Below are positions 41,601 to 48,588 of a DNA stretch of 64,000 nucleotides, one piece after another. This DNA is from Nonomuraea spiralis. Lineage in GTDB: Bacteria > Actinomycetota > Actinomycetes > Streptosporangiales > Streptosporangiaceae. The notes below the pieces were generated by a model. It saw only the letters and a list, made by a program, of their open reading frames with translations. It was not told the origin of the DNA and made no database searches. The DNA is taken from positions 1 to 64,000 of the forward strand of contig NZ_BMRC01000036.1 in NCBI RefSeq assembly GCF_014648435.1. The letters are read 5' to 3'. The position numbers were made by a program, and so were the translations under genes. Position 1 is the stretch's first letter. Each line of letters starts with the position of its first letter.

Positions 41601-41627
41601 CCTCAAGTTAACTTGAGGAAATAGTCT
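41597..41627 (+). promoter_or_regulatory. SoxR box within a 19-bp-spacer promoter
   Basis: The perfect palindrome CCTCAAGTTAACTTGAGG (41601-41618) equals the SoxR operator known from E. coli soxS. A -35-like TTGACC (41597-41602) and -10-like TAGTCT (41622-41627) are separated by 19 bp, the long spacer that MerR-family activators such as SoxR require. The ABC exporter ATG follows at 41635, giving a very short or absent leader. Confidence 0.88.
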
Positions 41628-41634
41628 CCATGCC

Positions 41635-43521
41635 ATGAGCATGGAAGTGACCGCCTGGCATCAGCTTTATTCGATGAACAACCGTCCTGAGCGTCGCCCG
41701 CTGAACCGGGCGACGCTCCGGCGTATCGGCGCGTTCGCCCGCCCGCACCGCCGCAGGATCACGCTGTTCCTGCTGCTCAGCGTGGTGCTGGCGGGCTTGG
41801 CCGTGGTGTCGCCGCTGCTCGCGGGGCGGGTGGTCGACGCGATCTTCAACAGTGAGCCGTTCGGCGTGGTGGCCTGGGTCGCGCTGCTGATCGCCGGCCT
41901 GGCCCTCGCCGAGGCCGGGCTCGGCCTGGTGAACCGCTGGCAGTCGGCCACCATCGGCGAAGGACTGATCCTCGACCTGCGTACGGCCGTCTTCGACCAC
42001 GTGCAGCGGATGCCGGTCGCGTTCTTCATGCGGACACGTACCGGGGCGCTGGTGAGCCGGTTGAACAACGACGTGATCGGGGCGCAGCGGGCCTTCACCG
42101 ACACCCTGTCCAGCGTGGCGGGCAACCTGGTGCAGCTCGTGCTGACGCTCACCGTGATGATCGGCATCTCGTGGCAGATCACGCTGCTCGCGCTGCTGCT
42201 CCTGCCGGTCTTCGTCCTGCCCGCGCGCCGGATGGGCGTCCGGATCGCGCGGCTGCGGCGCGAGGCCGCCGACCACAACGCCGCCATGGGCACCCAGATG
42301 ACCGAGCGGTTCTCCGCGCCGGGCGCGACGCTGGTGAAGCTGTTCGGCCGGCCGGCCCGCGAGTCGGCCGAGTTCTCCGCGCGGGCGCGGCGGGTGCGCG
42401 ACATCGGCGTGCGTTCGGCCATGAACCAGTCGGTGTTCGTCACGGCACTGACCCTGGTCTCGGCGCTCGCCCTGGCCCTGGTCTACGGCCTCGGCGGTTT
42501 CTACGCCCTGCGCGACCAGCTCGAACCCGGCGCGGTCGTGTCGCTGGCCCTCTTGCTGACCCGCCTGTACGCGCCCCTGACGGCCCTCGCCAGCGCCCGC
42601 GTGGACGTGATGAGCGCCCTGGTCAGCTTCGAGCGCGTCTTCGAGGTGCTCGACCTCAAGCCGCTCATCCAGGAGCGCCCTGACGCCCGCGAGGCGCCCG
42701 AGGGCCCGGTCGCGGTCGAGTTCGACGACGTGCGCTTCGCCTACCCCTCGGCCGACAAGGTGTCGCTGGCCTCGCTGGAGGAGGTCGCCACGCTGGACTC
42801 GCGGGGCGGCGAGGAGGTGCTGCACGGCGTCTCGTTCACGGCCCTGCCGGGCCAGATGGTGGCGCTGGTGGGCTCGTCGGGCGCGGGCAAGTCCACGATC
42901 GCCCAGCTCCTGCCCAGACTGTACGACGTCGACTCCGGCGCGGTCCGCCTCGGCGGCGTGGACGTACGGGACCTGAGCTTCGACGCGATCCGCGACACCC
43001 TCGGCATGGTCACCCAGGACGGCCACCTCTTCCACGACACGATCAGGGAGAACCTGCTGCTGGCCAGGCCGGAGGCGAGCGAGGAGGAGATCTGGGACGC
43101 CCTGACCAGGGCCAGGTTGCGGACGCTGGTCGAGTCGCTGGCCGACGGGCTCGACACGGTGGTCGGCGAGCGCGGCTACCGGCTGTCCGGCGGCGAGCGC
43201 CAGCGCCTGACGATCGCCCGGCTCCTGCTGGCCAGGCCGCGCGTGGTGATCCTGGACGAGGCCACCGCCGCGCTCGACTCCACCTCGGAGGCGGCCGTGC
43301 AGGCGGCGCTGGGGGAGGCGCTGGAGGGCAGGACCGCCGTGGTGATCGCGCACCGGCTGTCCACCGTACGGGCGGCCGACCAGATCCTGGTGATCGAGGA
43401 CGGCCGCGTGGCCGAGCGGGGCACGCACGCCGAGTTGCTGGCCCTGGGCGGGCGCTACGAGGAGCTGTACCGCACTCAGTTCGACGAGCCCACGGTGGAG
43501 GCGGTGGAGGCGGTGGCCTGA
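41635..43521 (+). CDS. ABC exporter (fused permease-ATPase), SoxR-type promoter
   Basis: A 628-residue half-transporter. The ABC_membrane domain has six helices over residues 40-330, including ITLFLLLSVVLAGLAVVSPL and the coupling region MPVAFFMRTRTGALVSRLNN. The nucleotide-binding domain is at about 365-610: Walker A GSSGAGKSTI, Q-loop MVTQDGHLF, signature LSGGERQR, Walker B VVILDEATAALD and IAHRLSTV. It resembles MsbA/LmrA-like drug or lipid exporters that work as dimers. The SoxR box at its promoter suggests induction by redox-active compounds, matching the ABC transporter in the S. coelicolor SoxR regulon. Its 3' end overlaps the convergent MFS gene by 46 bp. Confidence 0.94.
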   Translation: MSMEVTAWHQLYSMNNRPERRPLNRATLRRIGAFARPHRRRITLFLLLSVVLAGLAVVSPLLAGRVVDAIFNSEPFGVVAWVALLIAGLALAEAGLGLVNRWQSATIGEGLILDLRTAVFDHVQRMPVAFFMRTRTGALVSRLNNDVIGAQRAFTDTLSSVAGNLVQLVLTLTVMIGISWQITLLALLLLPVFVLPARRMGVRIARLRREAADHNAAMGTQMTERFSAPGATLVKLFGRPARESAEFSARARRVRDIGVRSAMNQSVFVTALTLVSALALALVYGLGGFYALRDQLEPGAVVSLALLLTRLYAPLTALASARVDVMSALVSFERVFEVLDLKPLIQERPDAREAPEGPVAVEFDDVRFAYPSADKVSLASLEEVATLDSRGGEEVLHGVSFTALPGQMVALVGSSGAGKSTIAQLLPRLYDVDSGAVRLGGVDVRDLSFDAIRDTLGMVTQDGHLFHDTIRENLLLARPEASEEEIWDALTRARLRTLVESLADGLDTVVGERGYRLSGGERQRLTIARLLLARPRVVILDEATAALDSTSEAAVQAALGEALEGRTAVVIAHRLSTVRAADQILVIEDGRVAERGTHAELLALGGRYEELYRTQFDEPTVEAVEAVA

Positions 43522-44903
43522 GGGTCGTCCTGCTCGGGCAGGCTCCGGGCCGGGCGCAGGGCGTACAGGCTGAGCGGGATGGCCGCCAGCACGATCACCG
43601 CGGCGATCACCAGCGTGAACTGGTAGGCGTCGAGGAAGGCGACCAGCGGGGGCTGGTCGCTCCCGCTCTGGCTGGAGCTCAGGATCGCGCCGAGCACGGT
43701 GATGCCGAGCAGGCCGAACACCTCGCGCGAGACGTTCAGCACGCCTGAGGCCACGCCGGTCCGCTCCTTGGGCAGGCCGCCGAGGATCGCCGAGGTCAGC
43801 GGCACCAGCATGCCGCCGCCGAGGCCGTAGAGCAGGAACCAGGGCGCGACGTCGGCGTAGTCGCCGTCGGCCCCGACGCCGGAGATCAGGTAGATCGCCG
43901 CGCCCATGAGCGCCATGCCGAGCGCCACCGTCGGGCCGGTGCCGAGCCGCGCGGAGATCCGCTGCGACAGGATGGCGACGACCGCCATGACCAGGGCCAT
44001 CGGTACGAACGCCAGGCCGGCCTGCGTGGGGGAGAAGCCGAGCACGTTCTGCAGCCACAGGGCGCTGAAGAAGTAGATGCCGAACACGCCGAACGACCAG
44101 ATGCCCATGGTGAGCGCGCCGCCGCTGAACACGCGGGAGCGGAAGAGCGACAGGTCGATCATCGGGCTCTCGGCCCGCGTCTCGACCAGCGCGAAGGCAA
44201 GTGCGGCCGCCGCCGCGAGGCCGAACGCGGCCAGGATCTCGGCCGACGCCCATCCGGCGCGGTCGCCCTCGATGAGCGCGTACGTGAGGGAGACCAGCGC
44301 GAGCGCCGAGGTGGCCAGGCCGGGCAGGTCGAGCCGGTGCCGCAGGCGGGTGAACGCGGGCCGGACCGCCCAGAACGCCAGGCCGAAGGTGGCGATCCCG
44401 ATCGGCACGTTGATCAGGTAGATCCAGCCCCAGTGCAGGTTCTCGCTGATGAAACCGCCGGTCGCCGGGCCGAGCGCCATGGACAACGCGCCGGACGCGC
44501 TCCAGATGCCCACGGCCCTGCCGCGCTCGCCGGGGTCGGGGAAGAGCTGGCTGATCAGGGTGAGTGACGTGGGCGTGAGCAGCGCGGCCCCCACGCCCTG
44601 GACGGCCCGCGCCGCGATCAGCATGCCGCCCGAGGTGGCCAGTCCGGCGGCCAGCGAGGCCACGGTGAAGACGGCGAGCCCGGCCAGGAACACCCGGCGG
44701 GCCCCGAACAGGTCCGCGAGCCGGCCGCCGACCAGCATGAGCCCGGCGAAGACCAGGATGTACGAGCTCACGATCCACTCCAGCCCGGAGATCGTCAGCC
44801 CGAGCTCCCGCTGGATCGTCGGCAGTGCGACATTGCCCACGTTGTTGTCGAGATAAGTCATGAAAGTGCCCAGTGTCACGGCACCCAGCGCCCACCATCG
44901 CAT
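43476..44903 (-). CDS. MFS drug exporter, DHA2 (14-TM) family
   Basis: A 475-residue transporter with about 14 hydrophobic helices. DHA2 motifs: TYLDNNVGNVALPTIQRELG (motif D1-like), GGRLADLFGARRVFL (motif A), ARAVQGVGAALLTPTSLTLI (motif B), and GIWSASGALSMALGPATGGF then ISENLHWGWIYLINVPIGI (motif C region). It is a likely H+/drug antiporter of the EmrB/QacA type. ATG 44903 is used. The divergent TetR gene and the tandem GTACG operators between them indicate repression by that TetR. The 3' end overlaps the ABC exporter gene by 46 bp. Confidence 0.94.
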   Translation of the reverse strand: MRWWALGAVTLGTFMTYLDNNVGNVALPTIQRELGLTISGLEWIVSSYILVFAGLMLVGGRLADLFGARRVFLAGLAVFTVASLAAGLATSGGMLIAARAVQGVGAALLTPTSLTLISQLFPDPGERGRAVGIWSASGALSMALGPATGGFISENLHWGWIYLINVPIGIATFGLAFWAVRPAFTRLRHRLDLPGLATSALALVSLTYALIEGDRAGWASAEILAAFGLAAAAALAFALVETRAESPMIDLSLFRSRVFSGGALTMGIWSFGVFGIYFFSALWLQNVLGFSPTQAGLAFVPMALVMAVVAILSQRISARLGTGPTVALGMALMGAAIYLISGVGADGDYADVAPWFLLYGLGGGMLVPLTSAILGGLPKERTGVASGVLNVSREVFGLLGITVLGAILSSSQSGSDQPPLVAFLDAYQFTLVIAAVIVLAAIPLSLYALRPARSLPEQDDPQATASTASTVGSSN

Positions 44904-44925
44904 GCCACAGCCTCCTATACGCCGT

Positions 44926-44969
44926 ACTTGTACGTCGTACAGTTCAACTTGTACGACGTATAGTTGTCA
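44926..44969. promoter_or_regulatory. Tandem TetR operators between MFS exporter and TetR genes
   Basis: Two near-identical 19-21 bp units: ACTTGTACGTCGTACAGTT (44926-44944) and ACTTGTACGACGTATAGTT (44947-44965). Each contains a GTACG-N-CGTAC/T palindrome. The second covers the TATAGT -10 box of the TetR gene; a third weaker GTAC lies at 44923. The core GTACGTCGTAC recurs at the second MFS promoter (47832). Confidence 0.8.
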
Positions 44970-44975
44970 ACCGTG

Positions 44976-45629
44976 ATGGGAAAACTGACCGCGCAGGCCA
45001 TCGCCGAGCGGGCTCTGGAGATCGGCGACGGCGAAGGGCTCGACGCCGTGACGATCCGGCGGCTCGCGACCGACCTGGGCGTGACGCCGATGGCCCTCTA
45101 CTGGCACTTCAAGAACAAGGACCAGCTCCTGGTCGGCATGGCCGACCACCTGATCGGCGGCTTCGTGCCCGAGCCGGCCGACGAGCGGCCCTGGCAGGAG
45201 CAGTTGCGCGACCTGACCCAGGGCCTCATCAGGACCCTGCGCACCCATCCCTGCGCCAAGAACGTGATCGAGCAGATCGACCCCATCTCCGTCCCGAACT
45301 TCCTGGTCGTCTGGGACAAGGCGCTGGGCCTGACCCGTACGGCCGGGTTCGACGTCGAGGAGAGCTGCCTGATCACCAAGTACCTGCTCCAGAGCGCCCT
45401 GGCCATCGCCGACGCGCCCGTCCATCACCTGGCCGGCCATACCGGCGAGGAGATCGCGGAGATCGTCAGGGTCAAGCGGGTCGGTCTCCAGTCGTTGTCC
45501 GCCGAGAAGTACCCGTACCTGGTGGAGATGGCCTCGCCGCTGGTCGCGGGGGCCGACCCGGCCTTCTACGACTCCTTCGGCGTCGATCTCGTGCTGCGCG
45601 GCATCGAGGCGCTGGCCGCCTCCCGTTAA
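44976..45629 (+). CDS. TetR-family regulator of the adjacent drug exporters
   Basis: A 217-residue TetR regulator of the TetR_C (tetracycline-repressor-like) class. HTH: LTAQAIAERALEIGDGEGLD, VTIRRLATDLGVTPMALYWH, FKNKDQLLVGMADHLIGGFV. The ligand domain (RPWQEQLRDLTQGLIRTLRT...) follows. ATG 44976 or GTG 44973 both lie about 10-15 bp after TATAGT, so the mRNA is nearly leaderless. It is divergent from one DHA2 pump and followed by the MTHFR-like gene; operators suggest it also controls the second pump. Confidence 0.93.
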   Translation: MGKLTAQAIAERALEIGDGEGLDAVTIRRLATDLGVTPMALYWHFKNKDQLLVGMADHLIGGFVPEPADERPWQEQLRDLTQGLIRTLRTHPCAKNVIEQIDPISVPNFLVVWDKALGLTRTAGFDVEESCLITKYLLQSALAIADAPVHHLAGHTGEEIAEIVRVKRVGLQSLSAEKYPYLVEMASPLVAGADPAFYDSFGVDLVLRGIEALAASR

Positions 45630-45639
45630 AGTCTGGATC

Positions 45640-46386
45640 ATGCCCTTCGAGCTGGTATGTGAGATCGAACCTCCCACCAAGCCCGACCTCAAGCGCGTAC
45701 GCCACCAGATCGGCACGCTCAGCCAGGTCGCCCATTCCTTCCTCATCCCCGACAACCACATCGGCCGGGCCACCGTGTCGAGCGTGGCCGTGGCGCACGA
45801 GGTCGAGGCGATGGGCGGGCGCAGCATCGCCTGTCTCAACTCGCGCGACCGCAACCTGCTCGGCTTCCACCGCGACCTGCTGACGGCGGCGGCCTACGGC
45901 GTCGGCCGGTTCCTGTTCGTCTACGGCGACAAGCCCGCGAGCGGCAACCGTACGGGCGATCTGACGGTCCGTACGATGATCGAGGAGGCCAGGGGCTTCT
46001 CGGCGGACTTCCGCGTCGGCGCGGCGGCCGGGCTGCGCCCGCTGCCCGCCTGGAAGCGCGCGGCCGACTTCCTGTTCTCGCAGGTCAGCTTCTCGGTCGA
46101 GGCGCAGGTGCGCTGGCGTGAGGCCAACCCGGTCGACGTGCCGGTCTACGCCGGCGTCATGGTGCTGGCCAGCGAGCGCCACGCCCGTACGCTGGCCGCC
46201 GCCATCCCCGACATCGCGCTGCCCGCCGACCTGGTCGAGCGGGTGGCCGCCGACCGCATGGCGGGGGTCGAGGCCGCCTGCGAGCAGGTGTTCGCGCTGC
46301 GCGACTCGGGCGCGTTCGACGGCGTGCACCTCATCCCGGTCACCCGCTACCGCGACGTGGAGTCGAGGCTCGCCGGAGCCCTCTGA
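45640..46386 (+). CDS. Methylenetetrahydrofolate reductase-family protein
   Basis: A 248-residue flavin TIM-barrel protein: MPFELVCEIEPPTKPDLKRV (the N-terminal Glu of EI-PP as in MetF), FLIPDNHIGRATVSSVAVAH, GRSIACLNSRDRNLLGFHRD, LTAAAYGVGRFLFVYGDKPA, FLFSQVSFSVEAQVRWRE and YAGVMVLASERHARTLAAAI. It is short relative to MetF (about 290) and lacks some MetF blocks, so it may be a paralogue acting on another folate or pterin; some organisms use such MTHFR-like proteins. It starts 10 bp after tetR. The 3' end overlaps the convergent MFS gene by 40 bp. Confidence 0.82.
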   Translation: MPFELVCEIEPPTKPDLKRVRHQIGTLSQVAHSFLIPDNHIGRATVSSVAVAHEVEAMGGRSIACLNSRDRNLLGFHRDLLTAAAYGVGRFLFVYGDKPASGNRTGDLTVRTMIEEARGFSADFRVGAAAGLRPLPAWKRAADFLFSQVSFSVEAQVRWREANPVDVPVYAGVMVLASERHARTLAAAIPDIALPADLVERVAADRMAGVEAACEQVFALRDSGAFDGVHLIPVTRYRDVESRLAGAL

Positions 46387-47816
46387 GACCTCGCGAGCGC
46401 GGCCAGCACCGCGCCGGTCAGCGCCACGGCGAACAACACCGCGTACGCCCGCTGGAAGCCGTCCATGAGCTGCCCGACGGCGACCGGGGAGAGCGTGGAC
46501 AGCGTGCCCGCGTACACCTGGGCGCGCAGCGCCGGGCCCACCGAGCTGGTCACGACGCTGAGCGACAGGCCCACGCTGATCACGATGCCGACGTTCATGA
46601 TCATGACTCGGAAGCCGTTGACCACGCCCAGGCTGCCGCTCGGCAGCGCGGCCATGACCTGGGTGGTGTTGCCGGTCAGGAACGTCCCGCTGCCGCACCC
46701 GGCCACGAACAGGGCGATCCCGGTCACCCAGTACGGCGTCGCCGGATCGGCCGTCAGCATCAGCGTGCCCAGCCCGAGCGCGCTCATCACCGCGCCGCCG
46801 ATCGACAACCCGTACGGCGAGACCCGGGGCCCGAGCAGGCCCGCGATCGGCGAGGCCAGGCCGATGCCCACCGGCACGGGCAGCACGCTCAGCCCGGCCG
46901 AGAACGCGTCCAGCCCGCGCGCCGCCTGGAAGTAGAGCGCGACCACCAGGATCAGCGCGGAACGGGCGAGCGCGTTGCAGAACGAGGCCAGGTTCGCGTA
47001 GGCCAGCAGCCGGCCGCCGAACAGCCGCAGGTCCAGCACCGGGTTCGGCGCCCGCCGCTCGGCCAGCATGATCAGCGGCACCAGCAGCACGAAGAGCGCC
47101 GCCCCGGCCAGGACGACCGGGCTGGTCAGCCCGCCGGACCCGGCCTCGTTGACGGCCAGCAACACGGCCGACAGCGCGGCGAACACCAGCACGTTGCCGA
47201 GCGCGTCCACCGGTTCCTTCGGGCGCTTCGGCATCTTCCGTAAGATCACCGCGCCCCAGCCGAGCGCGATCAGCCCGGCGGGCACGTTCACCCAGAAGAT
47301 CCACTGCCAGCCGGCGGTCTCGGCGATCAGGCCGCCGAGCGTCGGACCGGCGAGCTGGGCCACCGACAGCGTGCCGATGTAGACGCCCATGCCCTGGCTG
47401 AGCCGTTCGGGCGGGAACGCGTCGGTGATGATCACGGTGCCGTTGGCCAGGATCATCGCCGAGCCGATCGCCTGCACGACGCGCATCCCGACCAGGAACC
47501 AGACGTTCGGCGACAACCCGGCCAGCAGCGAGGCCACGGTGAACAGGGCGAAGCCCGCCAGATACACCTCGCGCCTGCCGAGCAGGTCGGCGATCCGGCC
47601 GAAGAACACCAGGCTCGCCGTGTTGACCAGCAGGAACGCCAGCAGGATCCATCCCGACTGCGTCGCGTCGGCGTGGAAGTGCCGGACCACGGTCGGCAGG
47701 GCGACGTTGAGCGTGCTGCCCGCGATGCCGATGAGGACGAGGCCCAGGCTGGTGACCGAGCACACGCGCCAGGCGTACCGCATGGAGGTGCCGGTTTCGG
47801 GGGTGACCGCGACCAT
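46347..47816 (-). CDS. Second MFS drug exporter, DHA2 (14-TM) family
   Basis: A 489-residue MFS protein with about 14 helices. It shows AGSTLNVALPTVVRHFHADA (motif D1-like), FGRIADLLGRREVYLAGFAL (motif A), GMRVVQAIGSAMILANGTVI (motif B) and AQLAGPTLGGLIAETAGWQW (motif C region). ATG 47816 (MVAVTPETGTSMRYAW) lies just after a CATAGT box on its strand. The same GTACGTCGTAC core as in the nearby tetR operators overlaps this promoter, so both pumps may share the TetR regulator. The 3' end overlaps the MTHFR-like gene by 40 bp. Confidence 0.93.
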   Translation of the reverse strand: MVAVTPETGTSMRYAWRVCSVTSLGLVLIGIAGSTLNVALPTVVRHFHADATQSGWILLAFLLVNTASLVFFGRIADLLGRREVYLAGFALFTVASLLAGLSPNVWFLVGMRVVQAIGSAMILANGTVIITDAFPPERLSQGMGVYIGTLSVAQLAGPTLGGLIAETAGWQWIFWVNVPAGLIALGWGAVILRKMPKRPKEPVDALGNVLVFAALSAVLLAVNEAGSGGLTSPVVLAGAALFVLLVPLIMLAERRAPNPVLDLRLFGGRLLAYANLASFCNALARSALILVVALYFQAARGLDAFSAGLSVLPVPVGIGLASPIAGLLGPRVSPYGLSIGGAVMSALGLGTLMLTADPATPYWVTGIALFVAGCGSGTFLTGNTTQVMAALPSGSLGVVNGFRVMIMNVGIVISVGLSLSVVTSSVGPALRAQVYAGTLSTLSPVAVGQLMDGFQRAYAVLFAVALTGAVLAALARSQRAPASLDSTSR

Positions 47817-47825
47817 GACTCCCAC

Positions 47826-47848
47826 TATGACGTACGTCGTACGTCCGT
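47826..47848. promoter_or_regulatory. GTACGTCGTAC operator at the second MFS promoter
   Basis: The 11-mer GTACGTCGTAC (47832-47842) is identical to the core of the tetR/MFS operator at 44930-44940. It directly abuts a CATAGT -10-like box of the - strand MFS gene. A wider ACGTACG symmetry surrounds it. Confidence 0.7.
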
Positions 47849-47861
47849 TTTGCGCCAAGGG

Positions 47862-48524
47862 TCACCTGGCTCGCTTGCGTAACCCTTCGACGTCGTGGAT
47901 GACCACCCGCCGCCGCCCGGTCTCGATGAGCCCGCGGTCACGCAGGGTGCGCAGAGCCTTGCTGACCGCCTCGCGCGAGGAGCCGGTCCAGCCGGCCAGC
48001 TCGTCCTGGCTGAGCGGCAGGGCCACGCGCACGCCGGTGGTGGTCTGCTCGCCGTACCGGTCGGCCAGTTCGAGTAGCCGGGTCGCCACCCGGCCGGTCG
48101 TGTCGAACGCGCCGTACTCGACGCGCTTGCGGTCCGCGTCGCGCAGCCGGCCGACGACGAGCTGCATGAGCAGGACGGCGATGCGGCCGTGCGCGGCCAG
48201 GAAACTGCTGAAGTCGCGGACCACGAAACCCTGGACGGGCTCCAGCGCGGTCACCGTGGCCGAACGCGGCGAGCCGTCCACGGCCGACATGTCGCCCAGC
48301 AGCGCCCCGGGGCCGCGTACCGCGAGGACGACCTCGGTGCCGCTGCTCGTGTGCGAGGACACCTTGACCCTGCCGTGCGTCAGCACGAGCACCCAGTCGG
48401 CCGTGTCGCCCTCGGTGATCACCGTCGTGCCGCGGTCCCAGCGCCGCGGGCGTCCGGCGGCTCGCAGCGCCTCGATCTCCTCGGCGGTGAGCATGGAAAG
48501 GAACTCGCCGGGCTCAGGATCCAT
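47862..48524 (-). CDS. Crp/Fnr-family transcriptional regulator
   Basis: A 220-residue regulator. The cyclic-nucleotide-binding domain (about 10-130) includes GTTVITEGDTADWVLVLTHG, RVKVSSHTSSGTEVVLAVRG and PGALLGDMSAVDGSPRSATV, the last being the phosphate-binding cassette with G-[DE]-x...PRSA, so cAMP binding is plausible. A C-terminal winged helix follows (LSQDELAGWTGSSREAVSKA, LRTLRDRGLIETGRRRVVI). It has no Fnr-type N-terminal cysteines. The adjacent upstream gene on the same strand is a class III cyclase, which suggests a local cAMP-sensing pair. ATG 48524 is used. Confidence 0.92.
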   Translation of the reverse strand: MDPEPGEFLSMLTAEEIEALRAAGRPRRWDRGTTVITEGDTADWVLVLTHGRVKVSSHTSSGTEVVLAVRGPGALLGDMSAVDGSPRSATVTALEPVQGFVVRDFSSFLAAHGRIAVLLMQLVVGRLRDADRKRVEYGAFDTTGRVATRLLELADRYGEQTTTGVRVALPLSQDELAGWTGSSREAVSKALRTLRDRGLIETGRRRVVIHDVEGLRKRAR

Positions 48525-48552
48525 GCGCCGATTATGTACGTACGGGCACGGC

Positions 48553-48588
48553 CCTTCTATGGCATTCCGGCCTTCTACGGCATCCCGG
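48553..48588. repeat. Tandem 18-bp repeat at the 3' end of the cyclase gene
   Basis: CCTTCTATGGCATTCCGG (48553-48570) and CCTTCTACGGCATCCCGG (48571-48588) differ at two positions. The upper copy contains the cyclase stop (CTA, 48575-48577) and last codons (GMP); the lower copy repeats both, including another CTA stop. Confidence 0.88.

Noticed and set aside
41608..44898. 1096-residue - strand open frame across the ABC exporter and pump genes
   Set aside because: It is antisense to the ABC exporter and a wrong-frame reading of the pump; no protein family signal.
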